Source: Alphaproteobacteria bacterium
Lineage (GTDB): Bacteria > Pseudomonadota > Alphaproteobacteria > ATCC43930 > CGMCC-115725
Reading direction: 5' to 3'
Assembly: GCA_030041335.1 (NCBI GenBank)
Contig: JASHOB010000042.1
Location: forward strand, 1-64,000
Length of the DNA stretch: 64,000 nucleotides
Shown here: positions 35,701 to 44,476 of the stretch, piece after piece
Numbering within the stretch: position 1 is the stretch's first letter
Layout of the letters: each line of letters opens with the position of its first letter
Notes under the pieces: generated by a model
Databases searched by the model: none
What the model was told of the DNA's origin: nothing
The model's input: only the letters and a program-made list of their open reading frames with translations
Made by a program: the position numbers and the translations under genes

Positions 35701-36058
35701 CGATGCGGGCCAACACGTATGGGTTGCTGCTGCACTGTTGACAATTGGCGACACCTTGGCCGCCAGCGAACGGCTGGAATTCGCACTCGCTGTCGCGCGC
35801 CGCAGCAGTGAGCGCAGTTCCGAAGGCTGGGGAATGAGGCTCAAGGGCGAAATCGAACTGGCGCAAGGTCGGCACGATGCTGCAATAGTCGCGTTTCGCG
35901 CCGCGCTCGACATCGCAGTGCCTCTTGGGATGCGTCCGCTCGCATTCCATTGCCATCGCGGCCTAGCGGCGGCGGCACGGATCATTGGTGACGTGGCAAT
36001 GACAGAGTCGGAAGCGATGGCGGCGTCGGCACTTGGCGCGGAACTGGATATATCCTGA
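32756..36058 (+). CDS. zinc-ribbon class III adenylate/guanylate cyclase with AAA-type ATPase and TPR-like region
   Basis: A giant 1100-residue signalling protein. Two zinc ribbons lie at residues 3-45 (Cys 3, 6, 17, 20, 28, 31, 42, 45). The cyclase domain spans about 80-262 with both metal aspartates, D91 (FADLHGS) and D135 (LGDGIMALFG). An ATPase domain begins TRFVGREREMD at about 281, with Walker A GEAGVGKS at 312-319 and Walker B ILIFEDLHWMD. A long helical-repeat C-terminus follows (about 700-1100). GGGGGGATC precedes the ATG. Family members are thought to couple NTPase signalling to cyclic nucleotide output. It is divergent from metY, with no obvious partner gene. Confidence 0.85.
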   Translation: MHCPRCAADNPLDRRFCAECGAPLAWVCSSCKFENQPSAKFCGGCGARLDAAVRRPTAPESYTPRPLAERILQSRAALEGERKQVTVLFADLHGSMELIQSGDAEDARQVLDPTLAAMMNAVHRYEGTVNKVLGDGIMALFGAPLAHEDHAVRACYAALAMQRAIRDLSEHTRRAFGVEVQIRIGIHSGEVVVRTIGNDLTMDYDAIGPTTHLAARMEQLAPPGAIRLTADALRLAEGLVQVRPLGPIPVKGLPQPIEIHELTGAAQFRSRLQAAAAAGFTRFVGREREMDILNQALAHAGAGTGQVIAVVGEAGVGKSRLYYEFAHSHRTRDWLVLESGSVSHGKATAYLPIVDLLKSYFQIEVADDARRIREKITGKVLTLDESLRPTVPAFLAMLDVPADDPTWAESDPAQRRKRTLDACRALLLREARVQPTILIFEDLHWMDTESLAFLDSLVESLPRAALLLLVNFRPEFRVSWSAKSYYTHLRIDPLPPQGAAELLQDRLGDDPSLQGLRQLLIERTEGNPFFLEESARTLIESGALEGNRGGYRLVKPLTDVRLPVTVQAVLAARIDRLVPEDKRLLQSAAVVGKDFSLALLNEVADADADSLHRSLANLQAAEFIYETRLFPEPEYTFKHALTHDVAYAGLLTERRQTLHAAIVDAIERLNPDRLVEHVDQLAYHAGRGAVWEKAYAFGLQAGRRASERSANRAALEAFGIAIDALGRLPETQERVAAHIDLLFELRDALFVVNDMFSILPHLERAESMARQIGDRRRHVLATLYLCAFFWQQGRTEEALERGTIALGLADQLGDTDISAMARYRLGTIYVTLGNFNAAAAVLDEALVKLDNEHGRALFRFGGLVFAFASSFYAWALAELGEFTKAEEVARRGMLVAEQAQQAYSISVVSFGLAYPYLYRGQWDRAIPVLERGMELVDVHGIGATVAWIATKLGYAYASLGRAAESRAVMERAADLGGVGQTNDAGQHVWVAAALLTIGDTLAASERLEFALAVARRSSERSSEGWGMRLKGEIELAQGRHDAAIVAFRAALDIAVPLGMRPLAFHCHRGLAAAARIIGDVAMTESEAMAASALGAELDIS

Positions 36059-36176
36059 GCCGTGTCTGACCCGATGTGGTGCTCGGTCGCCCGCCGTGAC
36101 TTGGGGCCCTGGGACCAACGGCGCTGGCAATCATCTGAAATGAAACCGCACACGCCGACGCATGTTGGGTTAAGCG

Positions 36177-36932
36177 TTATCTGATTGCCAAACTCGCCGT
36201 CTCGGTCGTAGCGGTTGCCAGATAGGCATTCTCGAGTCGAAGCGGCAGGTCAGCCTCGCTGGTCCGCGCTTCCAATACGATGGCACCACGCGCGAGTGCG
36301 TAAACGCGATCCGCCAGCGCCAGCGCTTTTTCGATCAACTGCTCGACCAGCAATACCGCGGTGCCGGTCTCGCGCAACTGCCGCACAACCTCGAGCACGC
36401 GATCGACCAGAACTGGCGACAGGCCGGCGGACGGCTCGTCCAGCATGAGGAGGCGCGGACGCCTGACCAAGCCCTGCGCCACCGCCAGGATCTGCTGTTG
36501 ACCGCCCGACAGCGCGGCCGCGCGTTCGTGGCGCTTGGCGGCGATTTCGGGGAAGAGTCCGAACATTTCGTCGACGCGCGACGCGCGTTCCCTACGGGGC
36601 AGATCGCGGGCCGCAAGCAGGAGATTGTCTTGCACGGCAAGCTGCGTGAATACCCGATGTCCCTCGATGACATGGACGAGGCCCGCTTGCACGGTTTCAC
36701 GCGCATTCGCGCCAAGGAGATCGCGACCGGCAAAACGCACGCTGCCCGACCGGGGCAACAAACCCGAGACCGCGCGCAACAGCGTGGTCTTACCGGCGCT
36801 GTTGGGGCCAAGCAGCGCGACCACTTCGCCCGCCGCAACTGTCAGGTCGACGCCGTGCAGGACTACGATCTTGCCGTAGCCGCTAGAGAGGTTCGCTACC
36901 TGCAGCAGCGGTTCATCCGCCGAGATAGGCAT
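36177..36932 (-). CDS. livF: branched-chain-type ABC transporter ATP-binding protein
   Basis: A 251-residue LivF-type ATPase: Walker A GPNSAGKTT (Ser where Gly is usual), Q-loop in VIEGHRVFTQL, signature LSGGQQQ, Walker B LLMLDEPSAGLSP and switch region LLVEQLIEKAL. The start at 36932 gives the family N-terminus (PLLQVANLSSGYGKIVVLHG) and overlaps the upstream fusion gene by 20 bp. It is the last gene of the operon binding protein - LivH - LivM/LivG - LivF, which imports a branched-chain amino acid, amide or aromatic acid. Confidence 0.9.
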   Translation of the reverse strand: MPISADEPLLQVANLSSGYGKIVVLHGVDLTVAAGEVVALLGPNSAGKTTLLRAVSGLLPRSGSVRFAGRDLLGANARETVQAGLVHVIEGHRVFTQLAVQDNLLLAARDLPRRERASRVDEMFGLFPEIAAKRHERAAALSGGQQQILAVAQGLVRRPRLLMLDEPSAGLSPVLVDRVLEVVRQLRETGTAVLLVEQLIEKALALADRVYALARGAIVLEARTSEADLPLRLENAYLATATTETASLAIR

Positions 36933-38718
36933 AAACCACCTCCCGATGCGTACGGATTTCGGCGGGAGTCCCGGCCGCAAGTTTCCTGCCAAGATTAAGC
37001 ACGGTAATGTGGTCGCAGATATCGAAGATCAGATCGGGGTGATGCTCCACGACAAGCACGCCGATGCCGGCGCGGGCGATCGCCAGCAACAATGCACCGA
37101 GCCGCTTTATTTCTTCCGCAGAGAGCCCGGCCGCCGGCTCGTCGAGCAACAGATAGGCTGGACGCAGCATCAAGGCACGGGCGATCTCAACGAACCGCAG
37201 CTCGCTGTGTTGAAGCCGGTCGATGCGGACCGAAGCGAGGCGCTCGAGGCCAACTGCTGACAGGGCCAGCATGGCAGTGTCGCGAAGTACGGCCTCGTCG
37301 CGGCGATGGCGTGGAAGGGAGAACAACGATTCGGCAAACGTGCCCTTGCCGTCGATGGTGCCGCCGATCATCACGTTCTGCAGCACCGACGCCGAGCCGA
37401 CGATGCGCGGGGTCTGGAACGTCCGCGCAATACGCATGTGCGCGCGTTTGTTGTGCGCACGTGCCGGCAATGCCGTGCCGTTGAGCCTGACGATGCCGCG
37501 TTGTTGGACGTAAAAGCCGGAAATGACGTTGAGCGTCGTGGTTTTGCCGCTGCCGTTGGGACCGATCAGTCCATGCACCTGACCCGGCCGGATTTCGAGA
37601 TCGAGACCGTCGATCGCCTGCACGCCGCCAAAACTCAGTGCCACTTGCTCCAGTGTTAGGGAGCCATCGGTCGGCGAACCGAACAGGCGAGGTAAAAGAT
37701 CGGGCCGCGGGATGATTGCGCGATGGCTATCCAGCGGGCGGCGGCTCTTGAAATCCAGAATCTCGGCAATTCCGCCGGGGATCGCGAGCACGATCACAAG
37801 CAGCAGCACCGCATAGAGAAAAGTAGACCACGCCACGAGCGGCGCTGCGAATTCTGGCAGCACCGTCAATAGAATCGTACCTAGTAGCGGCCCGATAATG
37901 GAGCTGCGGCCGCCGATCAGTATGGCGATGAAAAAGAGGACCGACAGGTCGAGCGTAAAGGCGTCCGGGGTGATGTAGGATTGCAATGCCGCGAACAGCC
38001 CGCCCGCCACCCCCGCCACGGCACCGCTGAACAGGAACACCATCGCCAGCAAGGCGGGTTTGGCGATACCGCTGGCTTCCGCTGCAACCTCTGCGTCGCG
38101 GATCGCGGTGAGCGCTCGGCCAAACCGGCTCGACGCGATGTTCGCCGTCGTCCACGTACAGATCGCGGCAAGACCCAGGCAGAAGTAATAAAAGCCCCAC
38201 TCCGACGAGAACGGTGGCGGAAAGATGGGGCCGGCGACGCCCACGCCGCCGCCGGTCACGCTCTGCCACGCGAGCGCCACTTGAGTGACAATGGTGGCGA
38301 AGCCAACCGTCGTGATGGCGAAATAGAAGGTGCGCAACCGCAGTGCCGGCAGGCCGATAACCAAGCCAAAAACAGCGCCAACCGCTGCCGCGACCACCAA
38401 CGCCAGGTAAGGCGGAAACGGCGGCGTGACATTGCCGGCAACGAGGACGCTCGCCGTATACGCGCCGAGCGTGAGCAGTGCGACCCAACCAATCGCGATC
38501 TGGCCGGCGAAGCCAACGACCAGATTGAGGCCAGAGACGAGCACCCAATAGACACAAGCACGCGTCGCAATCACGCCCCAGTAGCCGCCGCCGAAGAGTG
38601 GCAGTGCGACGCCGACCACGAACAGCACGAGAAAAGGCAACCCAGCGCTAAGGGCACTCAATGAGCCGAGCGCGATTGCGCGGCTCGGTTGCGATTGTGC
38701 GACCGGCGTTTCCATCAA
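36913..38718 (-). CDS. fused LivM permease-LivG ATPase
   Basis: A 601-residue fusion. Residues about 20-325 form a LivM permease with multiple apolar helices and the loop ALTAIRDAEVAAEASGIAKP that meets the ATPase. Residues about 352-601 are a LivG ATPase: Walker A GPNGSGKTT, the LivG-specific FQTPRIVGSASVLQN, ARALMLRPAYLLLDEPAAGL and VVEHHPDLIFDICDHITVL. The LivG signature region reads LQHSELRFVEIARALM instead of the classical LSGGQ-like form. It overlaps livH by 4 bp. Such fusions are common in rhizobial lineages. Confidence 0.9.
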   Translation of the reverse strand: MMETPVAQSQPSRAIALGSLSALSAGLPFLVLFVVGVALPLFGGGYWGVIATRACVYWVLVSGLNLVVGFAGQIAIGWVALLTLGAYTASVLVAGNVTPPFPPYLALVVAAAVGAVFGLVIGLPALRLRTFYFAITTVGFATIVTQVALAWQSVTGGGVGVAGPIFPPPFSSEWGFYYFCLGLAAICTWTTANIASSRFGRALTAIRDAEVAAEASGIAKPALLAMVFLFSGAVAGVAGGLFAALQSYITPDAFTLDLSVLFFIAILIGGRSSIIGPLLGTILLTVLPEFAAPLVAWSTFLYAVLLLVIVLAIPGGIAEILDFKSRRPLDSHRAIIPRPDLLPRLFGSPTDGSLTLEQVALSFGGVQAIDGLDLEIRPGQVHGLIGPNGSGKTTTLNVISGFYVQQRGIVRLNGTALPARAHNKRAHMRIARTFQTPRIVGSASVLQNVMIGGTIDGKGTFAESLFSLPRHRRDEAVLRDTAMLALSAVGLERLASVRIDRLQHSELRFVEIARALMLRPAYLLLDEPAAGLSAEEIKRLGALLLAIARAGIGVLVVEHHPDLIFDICDHITVLNLGRKLAAGTPAEIRTHREVVYAYLGG

Positions 38719-39572
38719 ACGCGGCGCTGCAGCGCAGCGCCAGCGAGGCCTTCAGGCCGCACCAGTAGAACGATGATGAAAACGGCGAATACCGCCACGG
38801 AGGCGAAGATTCCGCCGACCAGGAAATTCGCCGCTTGTTGAAACAGGCCAAGTAGGAGGCCGGCGACCACTGCACCGCGGTTGTTGCCCACCCCACCCAA
38901 CGCTACCGGAACGAATCCGTAAAAAGTCAGCAGTGGCGCGTTGCCGAAGAAGGCGAGAAGCATCTCGCCGCCAGCAAAGCCAGCGAGCGCACCGATTGCG
39001 CCAGCGAGCGCATAGCTCGTCATGCGTAAACGGCGCTCCGGCAGGCCGAGCGCGCGCGCGGCGTATGTGTCCTCGGCGATCGCCATGAAGGCGTGGCCGA
39101 TCAGCGTGTGCCGATAGAGCAATTCCAGGCCGACGATCACGACGGCGCAGGCGAGTATCGGCAGCCAGAACTGCTGATCGAACCCGCCACGGGCGAAATC
39201 GAGGAGTCGCGGAAAGGGACGGGCGTCCGTGCCCCACTCAATCGCCGTGAACTGCTGGACCATTAGTGCCAGGGCGAGCGTGGAAAGGACGTAGAGATGC
39301 TGATCCAGGCTTTTCAGCACCGGCCGCACGGCAACGATCTCGGTGACGATGCCTAGAACAACGCCGCCAAACAGCGCGAGGATGAATCCGGCGATGAGCG
39401 GCATGCCCACCTGTGCGATGAACAGCGAGCCGAGCACCCCGCCAAGCATCCCGAGCGCACCGGCCGTAAAGCTGAACACCCGCGAGGCCGAGAACATCAC
39501 ATTATAAGTGATGCCGATCAATGCATAGATGCACCCGATCGCCACTCCCGACAAGACGATCGATTCGAGCAT
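38715..39572 (-). CDS. livH: branched-chain-type ABC transporter permease
   Basis: A 285-residue LivH permease with about eight apolar segments. It starts MLESIVLSGVAIGCIYALIG and has the loop GHAFMAIAEDTYAARALGLP that contacts the ATPase, and a terminal LLVRPEGLAG. Spacing to the binding-protein gene is 4 bp and its stop overlaps the fusion gene, so the four genes are one operon. Confidence 0.92.
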   Translation of the reverse strand: MLESIVLSGVAIGCIYALIGITYNVMFSASRVFSFTAGALGMLGGVLGSLFIAQVGMPLIAGFILALFGGVVLGIVTEIVAVRPVLKSLDQHLYVLSTLALALMVQQFTAIEWGTDARPFPRLLDFARGGFDQQFWLPILACAVVIVGLELLYRHTLIGHAFMAIAEDTYAARALGLPERRLRMTSYALAGAIGALAGFAGGEMLLAFFGNAPLLTFYGFVPVALGGVGNNRGAVVAGLLLGLFQQAANFLVGGIFASVAVFAVFIIVLLVRPEGLAGAALQRRV

Positions 39573-39576
39573 TGGC

Positions 39577-40767
39577 TCAAGCGTTGTAACCGGGAGCGAG
39601 GTTGAATGCGCCGTCCCTGAGTGAATTGGCTTCCACCATCACCACTTCATCGTCCGGGTAGCCGTTGTGCTGCTCGGGCGTGAAACTGATGTCGCCGTAG
39701 ACGCCGGGGAAGCCCTTGAGCTTGTTGAGATAGCCGACGATCTGGGTCGGCTCGGTGCCGACGGCTTTCATCGCCTCGGTGAGCATCCGCGGACTGTCGT
39801 AGCCGAGCGCAATCCACCACAGCAGCGTATCACCCATGTCGATGTTGGCACGCTTTAAACGGTCGAGGAAGGCAACTGTGCGAGCCTGTAGCTTGCCGCC
39901 CGCGGCGTAGCAAACCGTGCGGAAATTGTTTGGATACACCTTCGCCCAGTATTCGGGTTTTTCCAACAAAGCCTTGGTCTGTCCGGAGCCGAGCGTGGTT
40001 TGGCCGACGATGGGCACGTCCCATCCCATGTCGCCTCGCGTGTTGATGATGCGAGACAGAAAGCCGGCATTCACGCTCCACGGCATAATCGCTTCCGCAG
40101 CCGCCGATTGCATGCGCAGGAGCTCGGGCTTGAGATCCGGATTTGCGGCGTCGACATTGCTTTGATAGACGACTTCGGCGCCTTTAGCCTTGAGCATCGG
40201 CACATAGGCGTTGACAGAGGCGGTGCCATATCCGGTCGTGTCGCTGATCACCGCAACCTTTTTGGCTTTCAGAACGTCGACGACATAGCGGTTGGCGGCG
40301 CCGCCGATCTGGCGATTCGTGGGCGCGTTGCGAAAGCACATGGGATATTTCTGCGGGTCGGTCAGGCTGTCCACCCAGCAAGGATGGATTTGAGGCGTGT
40401 TGGTGCGCGCGAGCATCGGCACGACTGCCAACGACTCGCCGGAATTGACTGGGCCAAATACGACGCTCACCTTCTCGCCATGCGCCAGTTCCGCGGCGCC
40501 GTTGACGGCTTTGGTCGGGTCGCTTTGGGTGTCGCGCGTGATCAGCTCGATTTGCCGGCCGTTGATACCGCCGGCCTCGTTGATCTCTTTCACCGCCAAC
40601 TGGATCCCACGATTGATCCCGATGCCCGTGGCTGACGAGGGGCCTGTGAGGGCGGGCAGATAGCCGACGCGGATCGATTCGTTTGCAGCGATCGCAGGTT
40701 TGGGTAGGCCGCTGGCGGCGATGACGGCACCGGCGGACGCCAGCGCTTGGCGACGTGTCAATGACAT
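39577..40767 (-). CDS. periplasmic substrate-binding protein of the Liv-type ABC importer
   Basis: A 396-residue Leu/Ile/Val-binding-like protein. The leader MSLTRRQALASAGAVIAASG has a twin-arginine motif, with cleavage near AIAANES. The mature part shows SIRVGYLPALTGPSSATGIG, INEAGGINGRQIEL, VVFGPVNSGESLAVV, KKVAVISDTTGYGTASV and a C-terminal YGDISFTPEQHNGYP. AGGGAGGAATTCGAA precedes the ATG. It decides the specificity of the importer; residues alone do not name the ligand. The SDR gene starting 350 bp upstream on the other strand may use the imported compound. Confidence 0.9.
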   Translation of the reverse strand: MSLTRRQALASAGAVIAASGLPKPAIAANESIRVGYLPALTGPSSATGIGINRGIQLAVKEINEAGGINGRQIELITRDTQSDPTKAVNGAAELAHGEKVSVVFGPVNSGESLAVVPMLARTNTPQIHPCWVDSLTDPQKYPMCFRNAPTNRQIGGAANRYVVDVLKAKKVAVISDTTGYGTASVNAYVPMLKAKGAEVVYQSNVDAANPDLKPELLRMQSAAAEAIMPWSVNAGFLSRIINTRGDMGWDVPIVGQTTLGSGQTKALLEKPEYWAKVYPNNFRTVCYAAGGKLQARTVAFLDRLKRANIDMGDTLLWWIALGYDSPRMLTEAMKAVGTEPTQIVGYLNKLKGFPGVYGDISFTPEQHNGYPDDEVVMVEANSLRDGAFNLAPGYNA

Positions 40768-41116
40768 TTCGAATTCCTCCCTGCGGGTCTTCGGTAACTC
40801 CCAATTGCTCGCAGAACTTCTTGGTTTTGCGCCCCAATATAGCGCCGGCGGCACGAGGCGAGAAGCGCATCCGCGCGATAGCTCGAACGCGATCGTTTTT
40901 TACGGCGATCTCGTGCCAGGGTCTGCATCCGCGTCGCGGGCGGCTGCGCGATCAGCCGCTAGATCGCAGCGCCATTCGGGGACGGTTGATGTAATAAGAC
41001 GGGATGTGAACTGCGATCCGTTCAAAAGACTGAGACCTTCGCGACATTTCCCACTGGCGCGGATCACCGGGGCCGGTGCAAAGATAAAACCTCATAGTCT
41101 GGGAGGAACCGAAGAT

Positions 41117-41926
41117 ATGGAACTCGGGCTTGCGGGGAAGACAGCGCTCGTGACGGGCGGGAGCAAGGGAATAGGCCTCGAGACGGCCCGCGTGCTCGCA
41201 CGCGAGGGTGTAAAAGTTCTGATCTGCGCGCGCCGCGAAGAGGCGCTTGCCGACGCGGCGCGCGACATCATGCAGACCACCCAGGCCAAGATCGAGACGC
41301 ACCCATTGGATGTAACCAAAGTTGAACAGATCGAAACGATGCCGCGCGTCGTCCGTGAGAAGCTTGGCCGCATCGATATCCTCGTCAACAATGCAGGCAC
41401 CGGTACCTACAAGCCGTTCCTCGAAGTCACCGACGATGAGCTTGTCGAGGGCATGGCGATCAATTTCTTCGCGCAATTCCGAATCTGCCAGCGAATTGTG
41501 CCTATGATGATCGCTCAAGGCAGCGGTCGTATCGTCAACGTGAGCGGCGAGACCGGGATCATGACCTTGAACCCGCCGTTCTTATCCTCCTGCACTGGAC
41601 CGGCGAAAGCCGCCGAGATCCGATTCACCAAGGTGCTCGCCAGCGAGCTTGCGCCGCACAACATCCGGGTCAACTGCGTGATCCCGGGCTTCATCAACAC
41701 ACCAGAGCGCTTTGCCAAATGGGAGCGGGAGCTGGCAAAACGCCAGCTCAGTGCCGACGATGCAGCCCGCGAGCGATCGCTATGGTCGACTAATCAAGGC
41801 GCGCGCGACTTGCGGTGGGGTACGCCGGAGGAGATCGCCAACCTGATCCTCTTTGCGGTCTCGGACGCGGCAAGCTACATCAACGGCGCCAAACTGGTCG
41901 CCGACAACGCCATGGATAAGTCGTAA
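41117..41926 (+). CDS. SDR-family protein with substituted catalytic tyrosine
   Basis: A 269-residue SDR: TGGSKGIG cofactor motif near residue 14, intact NNAG, and IVNVSGETG at the catalytic Ser position. The expected YxxxK reads T-G-P-A-K within FLSSCTGPAKAAEIRF, so Tyr is Thr while Lys is kept. NCVIPGFINTPERF and a C-terminal YINGAKLVADNAM follow. GGGAGGAA precedes the ATG. Without the tyrosine proton donor, the usual dehydrogenase chemistry is doubtful; it may do another reaction or be an inactive binding protein. It is divergent from the Liv-type operon. Confidence 0.82.
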   Translation: MELGLAGKTALVTGGSKGIGLETARVLAREGVKVLICARREEALADAARDIMQTTQAKIETHPLDVTKVEQIETMPRVVREKLGRIDILVNNAGTGTYKPFLEVTDDELVEGMAINFFAQFRICQRIVPMMIAQGSGRIVNVSGETGIMTLNPPFLSSCTGPAKAAEIRFTKVLASELAPHNIRVNCVIPGFINTPERFAKWERELAKRQLSADDAARERSLWSTNQGARDLRWGTPEEIANLILFAVSDAASYINGAKLVADNAMDKS

Positions 41927-41933
41927 CGGTGCC

Positions 41934-42076
41934 TTAGGCGGCCGTCGCGTCCTTAAGGATCATGGCGGCACCTTTCTCGCCCAACATGAAGTTGCGGATC
42001 GCATTCCCAGACGACTGCGGGCATGACCGAGGCATCGACCGCGCGACAGCGAATCGCGCTTACGCACTCGTTCATC
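41934..42076 (-). pseudogene. C-terminal fragment of a GMC-family oxidoreductase, frameshifted
   Basis: On the minus strand one frame reads CRAVDASVMPAVV, the well-known VDASVMP motif near the end of GMC alcohol/choline dehydrogenases, then a second frame supplies GNAIRNFMLGEKGAAMIL to a TAA at 41934-41936, where the family normally reads GNTNAPTIMIGEKAADMI. Only about 47 codons remain, with one frameshift between VV and GN. The rest of the roughly 530-residue gene is gone. Confidence 0.62.
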
Positions 42077-42310
42077 GGACGCTGCGTCTACCGAAAACGT
42101 AGTGTCCGCTTGTTGTCTTGGGTGGGTCTTGATTCAAGATCGGGATGATAACCGAAGCAAAAAAGAAGCTCGGCTGACGTCGAAGATGCGCAAGTTGCTT
42201 AATGCCGCTGCGGGGCGCACCCTCGTCGGATGAACAAGGCTCCGTGAGACCACGCGTTGCGGCGGCGCGATCGCGATGTAGACTGGTTTGCATCACGTCG
42301 CGGAGGGTTA
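42077..42310. other. gap between GMC fragment and serine hydrolase
   Basis: I find no recognisable gene. A palindromic CTTGATTCAAG lies at 42128-42138 and could be regulatory. The segment otherwise looks like debris continuing from the GMC relic. Confidence 0.25.
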
Positions 42311-43528
42311 ATGAAGCTCAGCAGCGGTTTCGTCCTACTTGCTGTCGCGATTGCCACCGCGTTCCTCGCGGCACCACGAACGCGGGCGGAGAACGTGACT
42401 GCACGGGTCCAAGCCGCCCTCGCGGCGTGGGTGGCGGAACGGGCGACGCCCGAGAAAATAACCGGCGTTGCCGCGTATATCAGCTTCGGCGATCCGGGCC
42501 CGGCGATCGAGGCATTTTCCGGGAAAGTCGGCGCCGATCAACACGATCCCCCGGTGCGCCAGAACACACTCTTCCAGATGGGGAGCACTTCCAAATCATT
42601 TACCGTTGCCGTGATCCTGAAGCTGGAGGCCGCCGGTGAACTGTCCCTGGACGACACGATCGGTAAGTGGTTGCCGCAATACCCAGCCTGGAAGGATGTG
42701 AGCATCCGGCGCCTCCTCAATATGACAAGCGGCATCCCGAACTACTCCGAGACCGAGACTCTTTCGCGCGAGTGGGTCAAGGAACCGACGCACGATCTGA
42801 CGGCAGCCGAATTGGTACGGATCGTCTATCCCACGGGTAGGAACGATCTGCCGGCGAGTCACGGCTATTACTACTCAAACACCAACTACGTCCTAGCCGG
42901 TATGATCGCCGCTAAGGCTGCTGGTCGGTCCTATCGCGACCTCGTCCATCAGATGGTCATCGATAGGTTCGGGCTGGAGAGCACGTTCTATGAGAGCGGA
43001 ACCTATCCTACCGCAGTGATGGATCGTCTGGCGCGCGGCTATTTCGATAATCCGGCCTGCGCCGATTATCAGCCGGGCTGCAAGGAGTCGTGGAACCGGC
43101 CGCTCATGGGCCGCGACGTCAGTGGCATGAGCACCTCTTGGGCACAGGCGGCAGGAGGCGCGATCGCCAATGCGCGGGATGTCAATCGCTGGATGCGGGC
43201 GGTGTTCGGGGGACACGTGGTACCGGCAAGGCAGCAGGCGGAATGGATGGCTCTGGTATCTATAAAGACCGGTGAGCCGATCGCGGACGTGTCGTCCGAC
43301 AATCCTCGCGGCTTTTCGCTCGGCTTAAGCAAGGCGATTCTCGGACCGCTCGGAGCGCAGTGGTTCTACCAGGGCGAGACTCTCGGTTATCGGACACTGT
43401 ACGTCTGGTTCGAAAAACAAAACCTGATGATCACCTTGCAAACAAATTCGCAGCCTGCCACCGATGCGGACAAGCTCAATGCGCTCGTTGGCACGCTCTA
43501 TCACATCGTGGAAGACGAAGCGAAGTAG
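42311..43528 (+). CDS. secreted serine hydrolase, beta-lactamase/penicillin-binding-protein fold (class C-like)
   Basis: A 405-residue exported hydrolase. A Sec signal covers residues 1-26 (FVLLAVAIATAFLAAPRTRA). Catalytic motifs are S92-x-x-K95 (GSTSKSFTV) and Y188-S-N190 (YYYSNTNYVLAG), and the third motif region is near FYQGETLGYRTLYVW. CGGAGGG lies 3 nt before the ATG. The family includes D-aminopeptidases, esterases and AmpC-like proteins; the overall length and the NMTSGIPNYSE segment fit the EstB/D-alanyl-carboxypeptidase group. It stands alone. Confidence 0.85.
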   Translation: MKLSSGFVLLAVAIATAFLAAPRTRAENVTARVQAALAAWVAERATPEKITGVAAYISFGDPGPAIEAFSGKVGADQHDPPVRQNTLFQMGSTSKSFTVAVILKLEAAGELSLDDTIGKWLPQYPAWKDVSIRRLLNMTSGIPNYSETETLSREWVKEPTHDLTAAELVRIVYPTGRNDLPASHGYYYSNTNYVLAGMIAAKAAGRSYRDLVHQMVIDRFGLESTFYESGTYPTAVMDRLARGYFDNPACADYQPGCKESWNRPLMGRDVSGMSTSWAQAAGGAIANARDVNRWMRAVFGGHVVPARQQAEWMALVSIKTGEPIADVSSDNPRGFSLGLSKAILGPLGAQWFYQGETLGYRTLYVWFEKQNLMITLQTNSQPATDADKLNALVGTLYHIVEDEAK

Positions 43529-43851
43529 CGACAAGCTGCAGCTCGTCATAACGAGCCTCGAACGCAAAGGAAGGCACACGTCTTTGGCGGTCGGGGCCAT
43601 TAAGGAGAGCGTTGGGCACCGCTGGCCACATCAGGTCGCCAAAGATTTATGTTTTATTTCCAATAAGTTATAGCTTGTCTTGCAGGTTCAATGGGGCGCG
43701 AATTGCGGGTTGTGGTAGCGATAGTAGGCGATCCAATTCATCCTCGGTCGTGGTGCCTCGGGCGGGAACGTTGGTATCGCCGCTGCTGGTGTTATCCAAT
43801 GAGCGAAGGTCGTCGCTCTGAACCTCGAGCGGTGGAATGGAGGAATTTCTC
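43529..43851. other. 323-bp gap before the nitroreductase gene
   Basis: I see no supported gene. The first 140 bp are mixed and a short AT-rich stretch (TTTATGTTTTATTTCCAATAAGTTATA) at 43647-43673 could hold a promoter for the nitroreductase gene. Confidence 0.3.
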
Positions 43852-44403
43852 GTGAAGATACTCGACGTTTTGCTAGAGCGCGTCAGTCCAACGTTGCTCG
43901 TCGAACCCGGACCCACTCGGGAACAGCTTCAAAAAATCCTGGTCGCAGGTGCTTCTGCACCCGATCATGGTCGAATGAAGCCGTGGCGCTTTGTACTCAT
44001 ACAGGGCAATGCCCGCTTACGCTTCGGCGATCTTATGGCGGAATCGCTAGCGCGCCGCGAACCTGGCACGACCGAGGTGAGACTCGAAGCAGAGCGGAAA
44101 AAAGCGTTTCGTGCACCCGCCATTATAGGGATCGCAGCCGCTCCGCGTGACAATCCAAAAGTACCAGAGGTTGAGCAGATTTTGGCCGTCGGCGCGGCTG
44201 CCCAGAACATTCTGATTGCCAGTCATGCCTTGGGCTTCGGCGGCTTTTGGAGAACGGGATCACTCGCTTACGACCCGGACGTGAAGAGAGCACTGGGGCT
44301 GTCAGAAACCGATAGCATCGTAGGCTTTATCTATATCGGGTCAGTCGGACAGCCCGGACGTCCACGTGAGGTTCAAATTGATGAGTTTGTACGTTATTTT
44401 TAG
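43852..44403 (+). CDS. nitroreductase-family protein (YdjA-like)
   Basis: A 183-residue flavin reductase. GTG 43852 is preferred over ATG 43837 because GGAGGA then sits 7-8 nt upstream and the product begins with the family opening (KILDVLLERVSPTLLVEPGP). Motifs: APDHGRMKPWRFVLI for FMN binding, RAPAIIGIAAAP, AVGAAAQNILIASHALGFGG, and a C-terminal IVGFIYIGSVGQPGRPRE. It reduces nitro groups, quinones or enones with NAD(P)H. Confidence 0.87.
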   Translation: MKILDVLLERVSPTLLVEPGPTREQLQKILVAGASAPDHGRMKPWRFVLIQGNARLRFGDLMAESLARREPGTTEVRLEAERKKAFRAPAIIGIAAAPRDNPKVPEVEQILAVGAAAQNILIASHALGFGGFWRTGSLAYDPDVKRALGLSETDSIVGFIYIGSVGQPGRPREVQIDEFVRYF

Positions 44404-44476
44404 ATGTTGCCGTGATCCCCCTTAGGTGTTGATTTCCCGCTGCTCGCATTCTTCCGCACGTCGGCCTCGGTCGCCG

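Noticed and set aside
43668-43916. Minus-strand 82-codon frame in the gap before the nitroreductase
   Set aside because: No start site with a ribosome-binding sequence, no family pattern, and it overlaps the real gene's start region.
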